DNA from: CALVGQ01 sp964370435
GTDB lineage: Bacteria; Bacillota_I; Bacilli_A; Erysipelotrichales; Erysipelotrichaceae
Direction: 5' to 3'
Assembly (NCBI GenBank): GCA_964370435.1
Contig: CAYJJG010000001.1
Location: 62,001-126,000, forward strand
DNA: 64,000 bases
This document shows, piece after piece, positions 1-8,984 of the stretch. Positions within the stretch are counted from its first letter, which is position 1. Each line of letters begins with the position of its first letter. The notes below the pieces were generated by a model. That model was not told the origin of the DNA. It saw nothing but the letters and a program-made list of their open reading frames with translations, and did not search any database. The position numbers were made by a program, and so were the translations under genes.

Positions 1-125
1 AATAAATTAGACACAAAAACTAAATTAGATAAATCAATGGATTGATTTCTGTATTCTGCAGGAGTCAATTTTTTTAGCATGGCATTTTTTGCAGTAAGTG
101 TAATTGATCTTTTATTAAATTACTT
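1..125 (-). mobile_element. IS3-type transposase C-terminal fragment
   Basis: Read on the minus strand, this stretch encodes NKRS...LTPAEYRNQS, which resembles the C-terminal end of IS3-family OrfB transposases (usually YNNKR...LTPxEYR). An in-frame TAA lies just upstream of NKRS, and no catalytic DDE region is present nearby. It therefore looks like a truncated, non-functional remnant. The window starts inside it, so its true 3' end is not visible. Confidence 0.5.
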
Positions 126-155
126 ATTATCCTCACTCTTGTTAATTTAACTACT

Positions 156-199
156 AAAAACCACACCCTTTTAATTTCTTCAATTTTAAGAGTATGGTC
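156..199 (-). terminator. terminator after the RpiR gene
   Basis: On the minus strand ACCATACTCTT pairs with AAGGGTGTGGT (with G-U pairs) and is followed by TTTTT, about 50 bases past the regulator stop codon. Confidence 0.55.
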
Positions 200-250
200 T
201 ATTAGAATAATTTGTTTTTTTCAAAACTACAATAACACCGCATCTTGAAA

Positions 251-1066
251 TTACTCAAAATGCTTGCTTACAATAGAATTATAGGTTTCTTTCTTTACCT
301 TAATTGATCTTTCTGTATCTATTAAAGAATAAGCAGTAGCAATAACATCTGCAATAAATATTTGATTTATCTGGGTGGCTAAATTTCCTCCACTTATTAC
401 TTTTGCGCGCTTATTACAAAATAAAACATAATCTGAAATATCGGCCAATGGCGAAATCAACGAAGATGTAATACCGATTATGGTAGCGCCTTTATTTTTC
501 GCTAACTTTGCAGCTTCAACTGTATCTACTGCTGTCCCACTATTTGAAAAAGCAATTACTGTGAAGCTTTCATCAATAGTGCTTAAGAAAATGGTTTCGT
601 TATGATTATCTTCAATATAGTATGTTTTTTTACCATTTCTAATTAAACGAATCGAAAGAATATGCGCAGAAAACCCCGATGCTCCAACCCCAATACAAAC
701 ACAGTTTTCGTGCTTATCTATTTCTTTAGCGATATTTTCAATATTTTTATCATCTAAATTAAGGATTGTATTCCCAATAGCATCAGTTATACCTTTTTCG
801 AGTTCATGATAAAATTGTTTTTTGTTTTTTCCTTTATTTCTCTCTAAATCAATAGAACTTTCAAGTTGCATATTTTTAAAGCAATCATACCCAATTTTTT
901 TGGAAAATCGCACAATGGTTGCTTCGCCAACGTTTAAAATTTTTGATATTTCTAGTAATGTACATTCAACTGCATCTTCTAAATTATTAATATAGTAGTT
1001 AGCTACTTTCATTTCACTTTTAGATAAAATTGTTGAGTTTGCTTCAATTCTTTTTATAATATCCAT
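251..1066 (-). CDS. MurR/RpiR family transcriptional regulator
   Basis: This 271-residue protein has an N-terminal RpiR-type helix-turn-helix domain (about residues 1-77, with TIVRFSKKIGY typical of the recognition region) and a C-terminal SIS sugar-phosphate domain (about 110-250, with GVGASG and FSNSGTA loops). RpiR regulators usually sense phosphosugars. It is the last gene of the minus-strand amino-sugar PTS operon, about 130 bases after the EIIA gene, so it probably controls that operon in response to an amino-sugar phosphate. The start follows an AGGTGAAGT ribosome binding site. Whether it represses or activates cannot be read from the sequence. Confidence 0.9.
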   Translation of the reverse strand: MDIIKRIEANSTILSKSEMKVANYYINNLEDAVECTLLEISKILNVGEATIVRFSKKIGYDCFKNMQLESSIDLERNKGKNKKQFYHELEKGITDAIGNTILNLDDKNIENIAKEIDKHENCVCIGVGASGFSAHILSIRLIRNGKKTYYIEDNHNETIFLSTIDESFTVIAFSNSGTAVDTVEAAKLAKNKGATIIGITSSLISPLADISDYVLFCNKRAKVISGGNLATQINQIFIADVIATAYSLIDTERSIKVKKETYNSIVSKHFE

Positions 1067-1195
1067 ACTTCACCTATCTACAATTATTTTAGTCTTTAAT
1101 TTATTAAATCAATATTTAAAAATTTTGTCAATTTAAACAACCAAAGAAATGATATAAAATTTATGTATTAGTTTAATTACTAAATATAAGCGAAT

Positions 1196-1591
1196 TTAAC
1201 TTAATTCATTTTTTAAACTTTCTTTAATATTCATTATTCCTTCTTTTCCTAATTGCACTAAGTTATTTGGATCTTCATTTGGTGTTAGAATAGCGGTTAA
1301 TACCATCGGAAAATTCATTCCAGAAACTAGAGTGAATTTATCATTTTCTAAATATTTGAACATTGAAATATTACATGGAGTACCACCAAATAAATCTGAA
1401 AAAACAATCACTTCATCATATTGATCAAAATTATCTTCGATATCTTCTATTTTTTTTGTAAATGATTCTGGTCCATCTTGAACATCTAAACAAACACAGT
1501 AAACATTGTTCGCTTCCCCACTAATCATTTCAAGCGCTTCTTTAAATGCTTCAGCAAATCTACCGTGACTAACTAATAAAATACCTCTCAT
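1196..1591 (-). CDS. PTS mannose-family EIIA component
   Basis: The 131-residue protein begins ILLVSHGRFAEAF, where His9 matches the phosphorylated histidine of mannose-family IIA domains, and carries the FSDLFGGTPCN motif around residues 65-75. It would take phosphate from HPr and pass it to the EIIB encoded at 5624-6112. IIA here is a separate protein, not fused to IIB. It starts almost directly after nagA behind a GGAGAAAA site, so the two are probably translated from one message. Confidence 0.93.
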   Translation of the reverse strand: MRGILLVSHGRFAEAFKEALEMISGEANNVYCVCLDVQDGPESFTKKIEDIEDNFDQYDEVIVFSDLFGGTPCNISMFKYLENDKFTLVSGMNFPMVLTAILTPNEDPNNLVQLGKEGIMNIKESLKNELS

Positions 1592-1593
1592 AT

Positions 1594-2739
1594 TTAATTT
1601 TCTCCTTTTTTATCAATTATTATTCCATTGCACATCGTTGATAGAACATTATAATTCTCATCAATTACCGCTATATCTGCGGTGTATCCCTCTTTAAGTA
1701 ATCCCTTATTAGGTATTCCTAACATCTTTAGCGGATTAATTGTCACTGCATTTATTGCAGTAACTTCATCAATCTTCATATTTACAATAGCATTTCGTAA
1801 TATTTCCATTAAATTTTGAGTGTTGCCACAGATGGTACCATCACTTAATTTTATACTCTTATCTTCTTGTACAAAATACTCTTTCCCATCCTGCACATAC
1901 ACTCCAGATTGACATCCCTTTAGCGAACCAGAATCAGTCACTAAAATCAATTTATCCTTACCTTTACACTTCGCTAAAATTCTAGCAGCGGCAGGATGTA
2001 CATGTACTCCATCTCCAACTAACTCTGCATAAATATTATCTAAGTCCATGGCTGCACCTGCTACTCCAGGCTCTCTTTGTGTTAATTGGCTCATCCCATT
2101 AAATGTGTGTGTAAAACTATCAATTTCTTCTTTAGCTGCATTTATAATGCTATCATATTTTGCATTAGAATGACCAATGCTTACCTTGATTTTATTATCT
2201 TTACAGTATTTAATAAACTTGTCAGCATTAGGCATTTCAGGTGCGACACAAACAAGTTTAATTAACCCTTTTGAAAGTTGATTCCATTTTTCTAGTAATT
2301 GCGTATTCATTGATTGAATATTGTAAGGATCTTGTGCTCCGCGCTTAACAAAACTAATAAATGGACCCTCAATATAGATTCCTAGGACATTAGCGATATT
2401 TTTATAATCATATAAATTTAAATTACCCATTAGTTCAAATGTATTTTCAAGAGCTTCAATATTTGCGGTTGAGCTTGCTGGGAGTACGCTAGTCACTCCC
2501 TCATAAGGCAAACTCTTTAGCCATGCTATAATTCCTTTTTCTGTGGCATAATTAAAATTCATACCCTTAAATCCATGACTATGTATTTCTACTAATCCAG
2601 GAATTATTTTATTATCTTTATAGTCTATATCTACATCGATGTCATCGTAGCTGACTTTTGTTATAACGCCGTTTTCTATTTCTATGCTAGCCTTAACAAA
2701 TTCTTCATTGATAAATACTTTATTGCTCTTAATTTTCAT
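1594..2739 (-). CDS. nagA: N-acetylglucosamine-6-phosphate deacetylase
   Basis: This amidohydrolase removes acetate from GlcNAc-6-P to give glucosamine-6-P in the cytoplasm. Family motifs are visible: VEIHSHG near the N-terminus, IEGPF with the metal-binding Glu, IGHSNA, FTHTFNGM, and LVTDS with the catalytic Asp. The start is placed at the ATG ten codons inside the longest frame because AGAGGTGA sits just ahead of it; the longer form would overlap the upstream gene. It lies between a membrane-protein gene and the EIIA gene in the same operon. A glucosamine-6-P deaminase (nagB) is not present in the window, so the next step must be encoded elsewhere. Confidence 0.94.
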   Translation of the reverse strand: MKIKSNKVFINEEFVKASIEIENGVITKVSYDDIDVDIDYKDNKIIPGLVEIHSHGFKGMNFNYATEKGIIAWLKSLPYEGVTSVLPASSTANIEALENTFELMGNLNLYDYKNIANVLGIYIEGPFISFVKRGAQDPYNIQSMNTQLLEKWNQLSKGLIKLVCVAPEMPNADKFIKYCKDNKIKVSIGHSNAKYDSIINAAKEEIDSFTHTFNGMSQLTQREPGVAGAAMDLDNIYAELVGDGVHVHPAAARILAKCKGKDKLILVTDSGSLKGCQSGVYVQDGKEYFVQEDKSIKLSDGTICGNTQNLMEILRNAIVNMKIDEVTAINAVTINPLKMLGIPNKGLLKEGYTADIAVIDENYNVLSTMCNGIIIDKKGEN

Positions 2740-2749
2740 AAAATCACCT

Positions 2750-3253
2750 CTATTTTTTAGTATTAGCATCCTTATTTATTCGCTCTAAAATATTATGTTT
2801 TTGATCCATTTTATAAAACAATGTAGCATCAATAACAAATGTTTTTCCTGTATCGTAAAAAAATAAAATCGAAGCACTAAGGTGAGCTATTCTTATGATT
2901 TTTTTAAACTTAAATAACTCCTTATTTATTAGCATTCCATCATCTTCTACTTTTATTATGACTTCACCATACACTATATCCTTTTGACCACTAAGGATTT
3001 TATCTACTTGTAAACTCACAATTTTATTCCATATATTATTGCTAATCCAAAATACCCATATAACACTTAGTGCTACTGCTGGAAAAATAAAATACAATGT
3101 AAACAAAGTAAAATACCATCCAGTAAATATTATTAATAAAGGAATAGAAATTTTAATCCAATATCCAATCAATCTGCTTCTCTTACTTAGGCAAATTAAA
3201 TACTTCAAATACTCTACGTGTAACGCTTTTGTCATTTTAAATGAATATTCCAT
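2750..3253 (-). CDS. membrane protein with YcxB-like C-terminal domain
   Basis: About 167 residues. Two hydrophobic segments near residues 30-75 are followed by a soluble domain with the pattern DGMLINKE...FKKIIRI...FVIDATLFYK, similar in layout to YcxB-like proteins. The start is the second ATG, since GGAGGG overlaps the first one. It sits inside the amino-sugar operon between nanE and nagA, just after a strong hairpin. Its role is unknown, and nothing shows that it handles sugar. Confidence 0.6.
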   Translation of the reverse strand: MEYSFKMTKALHVEYLKYLICLSKRSRLIGYWIKISIPLLIIFTGWYFTLFTLYFIFPAVALSVIWVFWISNNIWNKIVSLQVDKILSGQKDIVYGEVIIKVEDDGMLINKELFKFKKIIRIAHLSASILFFYDTGKTFVIDATLFYKMDQKHNILERINKDANTKK

Positions 3254-3272
3254 TAAACCCTCCATTATAAAT

Positions 3273-3320
3273 AAATTAGGGTCATCAATTTATTCTTTTT
3301 ATATGATGACCCTAATTTTA
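3273..3320 (-). terminator. intra-operon hairpin after nanE
   Basis: AAATTAGGGTCATCA pairs with TGATGACCCTAATTT (15 bp). The T-rich tail on the minus strand is broken (TTTATTT), so it may act as a partial terminator or processing site that lowers expression of the downstream nagA-EIIA-RpiR part of the operon. Confidence 0.6.
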
Positions 3321-3322
3321 AA

Positions 3323-4021
3323 TTATTCTCTAGCTTTATGATTTGCTTTAACAAATCGTTCTGTAATATTTTGTGGTCGTGTAATTGCACTGCCGATAGT
3401 AATCATATCTGCTCCTGCTTCAACTAGATTAGCTATGTCTTGTTCTTCCCAAACTTCTCCTTCTGCATTTACTGGTAATTTTAAATTTTGTTTTATTTTT
3501 CTTACCAGTTCTACATCGGGACCTTTGTCTTTCTTATATTTCATTGAAAGTGTTGTCGCTAAGATATCAACATATCCAGTGCTTTCTGCAAACTCACATT
3601 CTTCATAAGTTGAACAGTCCGCCATGATAGCTATTTCAGGATAATGCTTATTAATTTTTTTTAATAGTTCAAGTAACTCTTCTTTTGGTCTAAAAGGCCT
3701 TATAGTGCAATCCAAAGCAACTACTTCACATCCTGCTTCTTCAATAAGTTCTTTGGCACTTTCAAATGTTGGAGTAATAAATATATATTCATCTGTTCTC
3801 TCAGGATAAAACACTTTATTAATACCAACTATCGGATAAGACCCTAATGATTTAATAGCCTTAATATCACTTACCCAACAAGCCCTAAATGCTTGAGCTC
3901 CGCCTAATACTGCGCTAGCAGCCATCTTCTTCATATTTTCCGACCCAAATAGAGGTGTGTCCTCGTATGCTTGGCAAGAAACTATGACTTTCCCCAATAA
4001 TTGTTTTACTACTTCTTTCAT
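3323..4021 (-). CDS. nanE: putative N-acetylmannosamine-6-phosphate 2-epimerase
   Basis: A 232-residue TIM-barrel protein of the NanE family, which converts ManNAc-6-P to GlcNAc-6-P. Visible signatures are GGAQAFRACWVSDIKAIK near residue 40, PIVGINK, DCTIRPFRP, MADCSTYEE, LSMKYK and ITIGSAITRPQ at the phosphate-binding end. Its ATG overlaps the EIID stop codon (TAATG), so translation is probably coupled. With the PTS upstream and nagA downstream it outlines import of ManNAc, or a related N-acetyl sugar, as the 6-phosphate followed by epimerisation and deacetylation. Confidence 0.9.
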   Translation of the reverse strand: MKEVVKQLLGKVIVSCQAYEDTPLFGSENMKKMAASAVLGGAQAFRACWVSDIKAIKSLGSYPIVGINKVFYPERTDEYIFITPTFESAKELIEEAGCEVVALDCTIRPFRPKEELLELLKKINKHYPEIAIMADCSTYEECEFAESTGYVDILATTLSMKYKKDKGPDVELVRKIKQNLKLPVNAEGEVWEEQDIANLVEAGADMITIGSAITRPQNITERFVKANHKARE

Positions 4022-4845
4022 TAGACTGTTAAGATGCCGGTGAAATATCCAATAATCGCTAGAACTAAGTATAACAAGATTGCTTTATTTGCACTCCAGT
4101 TTTTCTTAGCCATTAAATAGTAAGTTCCTAGCGCCGCTAAGTATACAGGTAGTTTTGGCCACACACCATTAATTAGACTCCCCAAGTCCACAATTACTAC
4201 ATCATCTTGTACATATTGCCAACCAATAGTAATATTTGCATAAGCTGCTGCAATACAACCAACTACGGTTAACCCCACAATATTTAATGCACTAATTATA
4301 TCGTCCTTTAAATCATTTCCTAAAATTAGTTCTGCAGCTGAAGCACCAAGTTCACATCCCTTTTTAAACAGGAACCATGTTAGTGGTACCATTACACCTA
4401 AGAATACAGCCATATAGAAAAATACACCAGTTACCTGACCATCTGCACTTAATCCACATGCAATCGCTAACAAAATTGGAATAAATGTTCCTGGTAATAA
4501 TGCATCACCGATTCCAGCAAACGGCCCCATTAGTGCCGATTTAATCGCAACAATAAGGTCATCCGGAACATCTGCACCACTTGCTTTTTCTGCTTCCATA
4601 CCAAGTGCAATGCCTGGAATTAAACACCCTAAGAAAGGTTCTGTATTAAAGAATGGTAAATGTCTAGCCATTAACTCTTGTTGTTTTTGTGGATCACCAG
4701 GATATAAGTCTTCTCTGATATCTCCAAACATTTTTACTAATGCTGGCGCTTGCATTGTTTCTGGTTGATATAATGATAAGTTGTAACACATCCAATTAAT
4801 GAAGGATTTTTTCATAACTTTATTTGTTAATATTTTGTTAGACAT
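4021..4845 (-). CDS. PTS mannose-family EIID component
   Basis: The 274-residue membrane protein matches mannose-family EIID subunits: an N-terminal soluble stretch with MCYNLSLYQPETMQ, then GPFAGIGDALLPGT near residues 110-125, and several hydrophobic helices to the C-terminus. EIID forms the membrane channel with EIIC. It follows EIIC by one base, with a GGAGG site overlapping the EIIC end, and overlaps nanE. The substrate cannot be read from sequence; neighbours suggest an N-acetylated amino sugar. Confidence 0.93.
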   Translation of the reverse strand: MSNKILTNKVMKKSFINWMCYNLSLYQPETMQAPALVKMFGDIREDLYPGDPQKQQELMARHLPFFNTEPFLGCLIPGIALGMEAEKASGADVPDDLIVAIKSALMGPFAGIGDALLPGTFIPILLAIACGLSADGQVTGVFFYMAVFLGVMVPLTWFLFKKGCELGASAAELILGNDLKDDIISALNIVGLTVVGCIAAAYANITIGWQYVQDDVVIVDLGSLINGVWPKLPVYLAALGTYYLMAKKNWSANKAILLYLVLAIIGYFTGILTV

Positions 4846-4846
4846 A

Positions 4847-5608
4847 CTAAGCTACCTCCTTCTTAGATCTACTAATTTTATATTCTAATAATGCAATTAA
4901 TAATGCGAATACTAATACTGTTAACATATCTAATCCTAAAACAGACATTAGTGCAAACCCCACTGTGAAATAAAGTAAATCTACAGATTTATTAACCATC
5001 ATTTTAAGTAGAATCGCAAATCCAATTAATGACATTGGTCTTCCAAAAATTGTCATAATATTGATTAACCATACTGGTGATGCAGCAATTATTGCCTCAA
5101 CTGCTGTTTGTCCCCAGAATAAACAAAGAAATGTTGGAATAAATCTAAATAAGAATTTTACACCATTACCCCAAATTGGTACACGTGTCGCTTGTGCTAG
5201 CTTGCCGTCTGCAACCAATTTCTTTTGGTAATTTACCGGAATAAGTGTTGCTGCAAAATTTGGTGTTGCCATTATTGTTCCTATAGATGAAACTGTCACC
5301 GCTAAGGCAACTGTAGCACCAGGATCAAGGTTAGTAACAACCCCAAGTGGAACCGCAATATAGGTTGCTAGGTTCATATCTGGAGTAATAGATCCTCCAG
5401 GTGTTACTAATCCAATAAATACTAACTGTACATAAGTCCCTAAAATAATCGCCGTTGTTACATCTCCGAGAATTAATCCTATAAAAAATGATGAAACTAG
5501 TGGTCGTCCCACACAATACCATCCAATTAGTCCACCACCCAAGAATGGTGTATGAATATGTGTTAAATAACCCAATAACGAAATCAATAGTGCTTGTACT
5601 AAATTCAT
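4847..5608 (-). CDS. PTS mannose-family EIIC component
   Basis: A 253-residue polytopic membrane protein with the mannose/sorbose EIIC pattern. It opens with ALLISLLGYLTH and GGGLIGWYCVGRPLVSS, has GLILGDVTTAIILGTYVQLVFIG around residues 40-65 and GGSITPDMNLATYIAVPLG after it. EIIC provides most of the sugar translocation path together with EIID. It lies between the EIIB and EIID genes in one minus-strand operon. The C-terminus ends in a short basic tail. Confidence 0.93.
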   Translation of the reverse strand: MNLVQALLISLLGYLTHIHTPFLGGGLIGWYCVGRPLVSSFFIGLILGDVTTAIILGTYVQLVFIGLVTPGGSITPDMNLATYIAVPLGVVTNLDPGATVALAVTVSSIGTIMATPNFAATLIPVNYQKKLVADGKLAQATRVPIWGNGVKFLFRFIPTFLCLFWGQTAVEAIIAASPVWLINIMTIFGRPMSLIGFAILLKMMVNKSVDLLYFTVGFALMSVLGLDMLTVLVFALLIALLEYKISRSKKEVA

Positions 5609-5623
5609 ATAATTTCCCTCTTT

Positions 5624-6112
5624 CTATAAAAATTTGTTTCTAATATTTGCCCAATCATGTCTAGGCATATCAGGTACTACTTGGAAATACACTTCTACAT
5701 GTTTTTCGGTGTGAAGATAATCGATATCATCTGCTTCTTCTTTTGTAATATAAGTTCCGCCCTGAACTTCTTTTGTATTTTCTCTTGATTGTACGGGGCC
5801 AATCATTAAAGATGTTGGCAACCCTTCTACAGAGTCAAACAATATTTTTGCAATTGTTGGAAATCTAAATACAATCAACGTCCCCACATCATCACTGATA
5901 TATTGTTGAATGTTACTTTTCATTTCTTCAACACTATAAATTATGTTTTTAATGCCTGGCATAGCTATTTTTTCAATAACAAATCGCATCGTAGGATTAC
6001 TTGCTGTAAAATCATCTACCACAACTATCCTATTGATTTTATAATGTTGAACAATCCTTGTCATACATTGTCCATGTATAAGTCGATCGTCGCATCTTAT
6101 CAGATTAATCAT
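5624..6112 (-). CDS. PTS mannose-family EIIB component
   Basis: A 162-residue cytoplasmic EIIB. The N-terminus IRCDDRLIHGQ contains His13, the expected phosphorylation site, and the body has VVVDD, GPVQSRENTKEVQGG and the C-terminal domain typical of family IIB proteins. It is the first gene of the operon, behind an AAGGAGGAAAGG site. It takes phosphate from the separate EIIA at 1196-1591 and gives it to the incoming sugar. Confidence 0.94.
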   Translation of the reverse strand: MINLIRCDDRLIHGQCMTRIVQHYKINRIVVVDDFTASNPTMRFVIEKIAMPGIKNIIYSVEEMKSNIQQYISDDVGTLIVFRFPTIAKILFDSVEGLPTSLMIGPVQSRENTKEVQGGTYITKEEADDIDYLHTEKHVEVYFQVVPDMPRHDWANIRNKFL

Positions 6113-6291
6113 TCAATCCTTTCCTCCTTTCGTGCTCCAAAAACATTATATTCGGAGTATTTCACTCCATAATTTTATTATAATTGATTTTTTGCTTTTG
6201 TAAACATTTATTTTTTATTAACTCATTCTTTTATTATTACTTCCTTTTAAGTGCTATTAGCTTTAATATTTCTATTTAAATTATTTAACAC

Positions 6292-6335
6292 AAAAAAATC
6301 TCTTAACCTAGTTATCTAGATTTAAGAGATTTTTG
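6292..6335 (-). terminator. terminator after the aldolase gene
   Basis: On the minus strand AAAAATCTCTTAA pairs with TTAAGAGATTTTTTT about 25 bases beyond the aldolase stop, separating it from the PTS operon. Confidence 0.8.
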
Positions 6336-6358
6336 TTATATTCTATTCAATATTTAAA

Positions 6359-7225
6359 TTAAGCTTTTCCTACTGAACCAAATCCAGCCATCATTGCTTT
6401 TACTTTTTCAGTAATTGCATCAACTCCTGGTTTTAGTAATTTACGTGGATCATATCCTTTACCTTCAATATCTTTACCTGCAAGGATATATTCACGTGTT
6501 GCAGCTGCAAACACTAATTGTAATTCTGTATTTACATTAATTTTAGAAACTCCCATTGAAATTGCTTTTTCAATTTGATCTTGAGGGATTCCAGAACCAC
6601 CATGTAGTACAAGTGGTGTTGTACCAGTGATTTGATCGATTTTATTTAAAACATCGAAATTTAATCCTGTCCAGTTTTCTGGATATTTACCATGGATGTT
6701 TCCGATACCAGCTGCTAAGAAATCTACACCTAATTCATTAATAGCTGCACATTCTTGAGGATCTGCAAATTCTCCTGCACCTACGATACCATCTTCTTCT
6801 CCACCAATTGAACCAACTTCACATTCTACTGAAATTCCTTTACCGTGAGCGAATTCAATAATTTCTTTTGATTTTGCTAAGTTTTCTTCAAAATCATAAT
6901 GAGAACCATCAAACATAACTGAAGTAAAACCTGCTTCAATTGCAGCTTTTGCTCCATCATAAGATCCATGGTCTAAATGAATTGCTACAGGTACTGTAAT
7001 TCCCATATTGTCGTGTACTTCTTTAACCATAGCTACTACAGTTTTGAATCCACACATGTATTTTGCTGCACCTTCAGAAACACCAATCATTACTGGTGAT
7101 TTTGCTTCTTCAGCTGCTGCTAAAATTGCTTTTGTCCATTCTAAGTTATTGATGTTGAAAGCACCTACTGCATAATGTCCTTCATGAGCTTTTTTCATCA
7201 TTTCTGTTGCTGATACTAATGCCAT
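6359..7225 (-). CDS. fba: class II fructose-bisphosphate aldolase
   Basis: The 288-residue protein belongs to the zinc-dependent class II aldolases that split fructose-1,6-bisphosphate into DHAP and glyceraldehyde-3-P. Signatures: IHLDHG with the catalytic Asp and a zinc His, ECEVGSIGGEEDG near residues 133-145, GIGNIHGKYP, LHGGSGIP and INVNTE. A tagatose-bisphosphate aldolase of the same family is an alternative. A strong AGGAGG site precedes ATG and a terminator follows, so it is probably transcribed alone at a high level. Confidence 0.93.
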   Translation of the reverse strand: MALVSATEMMKKAHEGHYAVGAFNINNLEWTKAILAAAEEAKSPVMIGVSEGAAKYMCGFKTVVAMVKEVHDNMGITVPVAIHLDHGSYDGAKAAIEAGFTSVMFDGSHYDFEENLAKSKEIIEFAHGKGISVECEVGSIGGEEDGIVGAGEFADPQECAAINELGVDFLAAGIGNIHGKYPENWTGLNFDVLNKIDQITGTTPLVLHGGSGIPQDQIEKAISMGVSKINVNTELQLVFAAATREYILAGKDIEGKGYDPRKLLKPGVDAITEKVKAMMAGFGSVGKA

Positions 7226-7355
7226 TTTAATTTCCTCCTATATGCATATTTATTTTAATCTATTTTAATAAAAATTAAAACAATTCTTATTAGTTTTTGC
7301 AAAAAATTAGTAAATTATGCTTATATATTCCTAAAAACAATCAATTCACCTTAAT

Positions 7356-8744
7356 TTAACTTGCCTTTTCTTCTATATAAACTAGAGCTTCTTTCTTACT
7401 TAAAAGATAAGGTCTACAATAAGCAGTTAAACAACTAGTAGGTAAAACATGGATAGGAACCGCTATATTAAGAACGTTTTTCATATAATCTACTCGCTTC
7501 TCAATGCGACGCCATATATCAGGATACTTGCTTGCTATCTCTTTTCTTAATACTTCATCAGCTAAAAAAACTCCACTTTCACAACTAATTCCTGCATAGC
7601 CTTTAATTGAAGGTATTATATCCAACTGAAACAACATCCCGCTTTTAATTTTTTCTAAGGAATTAGGATAAATTGGTGATGATAGCCATTCTTCATCTGC
7701 ACATAAATGGCCTGGATTTAGTGACCACCCATAGCGCGCCTTAGGCAATACTTCCTCTATTACATTATACAACTCATAACCTAGGCTATCCAATTGTATG
7801 TTTTCTATCCAAGTTTTTATTGCATTATAATAAGGTATTGCCACCTTCCCTAGGTAGTCTTGATTAATTTCATCTAATTCGTTTTCATTCTTAATGGCGT
7901 ACCCTACTCTACTTTGTAATCCACCTTTGAATCCTACAGTCATTGATATTGGATCTTTCAATTTTATTTTCTTATTACTAGGATACATATTGCCTTTTTC
8001 AAATCGATCTCCAGTAGCCATTATTGTTACTACACTATGGTTTTGTCCATAGCAATTTAAATGATTAGCAATTTCCATCTCTGTTTTACCAACCTCAAGA
8101 GCATTCATCGCTTCAAGCATGCAGTTACCTGCCAAAGCTGCACCAAATTCATAATGAGCAAATTCATTAGCATCATTAATAGTTCTAGCACCTTCGCTGC
8201 CAATAAACATTGAAGCGGCATTATAAAAGTCTGCATCAACACAGAGTTCTTTAATGGCCTCCATTAAATAATAAGGAATATCAAACAATTTAGTATTACA
8301 TTCATTTTTACTAGTAAAATTTTTCCATCCCACAATACCTATTTTTTTATGTGTTTCAATATTGGTTTCACTTAATATTTCCTTTACAGTTTTCTCTCTT
8401 TCCATTGGTTGATTTGGTAGTGATAAATGAGGCATTAAAACTGCTATGTTCTTTATTCTTGCTTTTGAGGATTTATTTAAATTTTCATTACCTAAAACTA
8501 AGTAAGCCTCGCCACTATGATGAAGGACTAACAAGGCTTCCTCAAATCGTGGCACAAAACCAACTAAATATTCAAAGTTAGATCCATGCTCTAAATCAGC
8601 ATAAAGAATAATACTATCATAATCTGCTTCCTTCATTTTATTTAGAATTTTATTTTTTCTATTTAACATAGTTTCATCAGTAAGCATTATCGGCGTTAAT
8701 CCCTCTTCTAGTTGTGGTTCTTTTACTTCTTTTAACTTAATCAT
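7356..8744 (-). CDS. M24 (Xaa-Pro peptidase-like) protein with degenerate metal site
   Basis: A 462-residue protein with the creatinase-type N-terminal domain (about 25-170) and the pita-bread M24 fold (about 190-440). In active family members two Asp, one His and two Glu bind the metals. Here the segment that should carry both Asp reads MTVGFKGGLQSRVGYAI (residues 268-284) and has neither. His346 (NPGH) and Glu389 (CESG) are kept, and the first Glu position is Asp375. It may be a non-hydrolytic binding protein or have changed chemistry. It lies upstream of the aldolase on the same strand with a 130-base gap. Confidence 0.75.
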   Translation of the reverse strand: MIKLKEVKEPQLEEGLTPIMLTDETMLNRKNKILNKMKEADYDSIILYADLEHGSNFEYLVGFVPRFEEALLVLHHSGEAYLVLGNENLNKSSKARIKNIAVLMPHLSLPNQPMEREKTVKEILSETNIETHKKIGIVGWKNFTSKNECNTKLFDIPYYLMEAIKELCVDADFYNAASMFIGSEGARTINDANEFAHYEFGAALAGNCMLEAMNALEVGKTEMEIANHLNCYGQNHSVVTIMATGDRFEKGNMYPSNKKIKLKDPISMTVGFKGGLQSRVGYAIKNENELDEINQDYLGKVAIPYYNAIKTWIENIQLDSLGYELYNVIEEVLPKARYGWSLNPGHLCADEEWLSSPIYPNSLEKIKSGMLFQLDIIPSIKGYAGISCESGVFLADEVLRKEIASKYPDIWRRIEKRVDYMKNVLNIAVPIHVLPTSCLTAYCRPYLLSKKEALVYIEEKAS

Positions 8745-8919
8745 ACTTGGGCTCCTTTTTTATTTATGATTACTACTGCTATTTTATATCATTTAATTTT
8801 ACTTATGCTGCATTAATTGAACATCCATATTATAACAATTTAATTTCATGATTTCTATTTTAGCTACTATTTTACATAAAAATTTCATTAAAAACTGTTC
8901 AACTTACTACAATAATTTA

Positions 8920-8947
8920 TTGATTTATTTTTTGATAGTGATAAAAT
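8920..8947 (+). promoter_or_regulatory. probable promoter of the FMN-binding lipoprotein gene
   Basis: TTGATT and TAAAAT are separated by 16 bases and lie about 38 bases ahead of the start codon. Confidence 0.4.
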
Positions 8948-8984
8948 AATTAAGTACACTTTTGTGTAAATGGAGGAAAAGACA

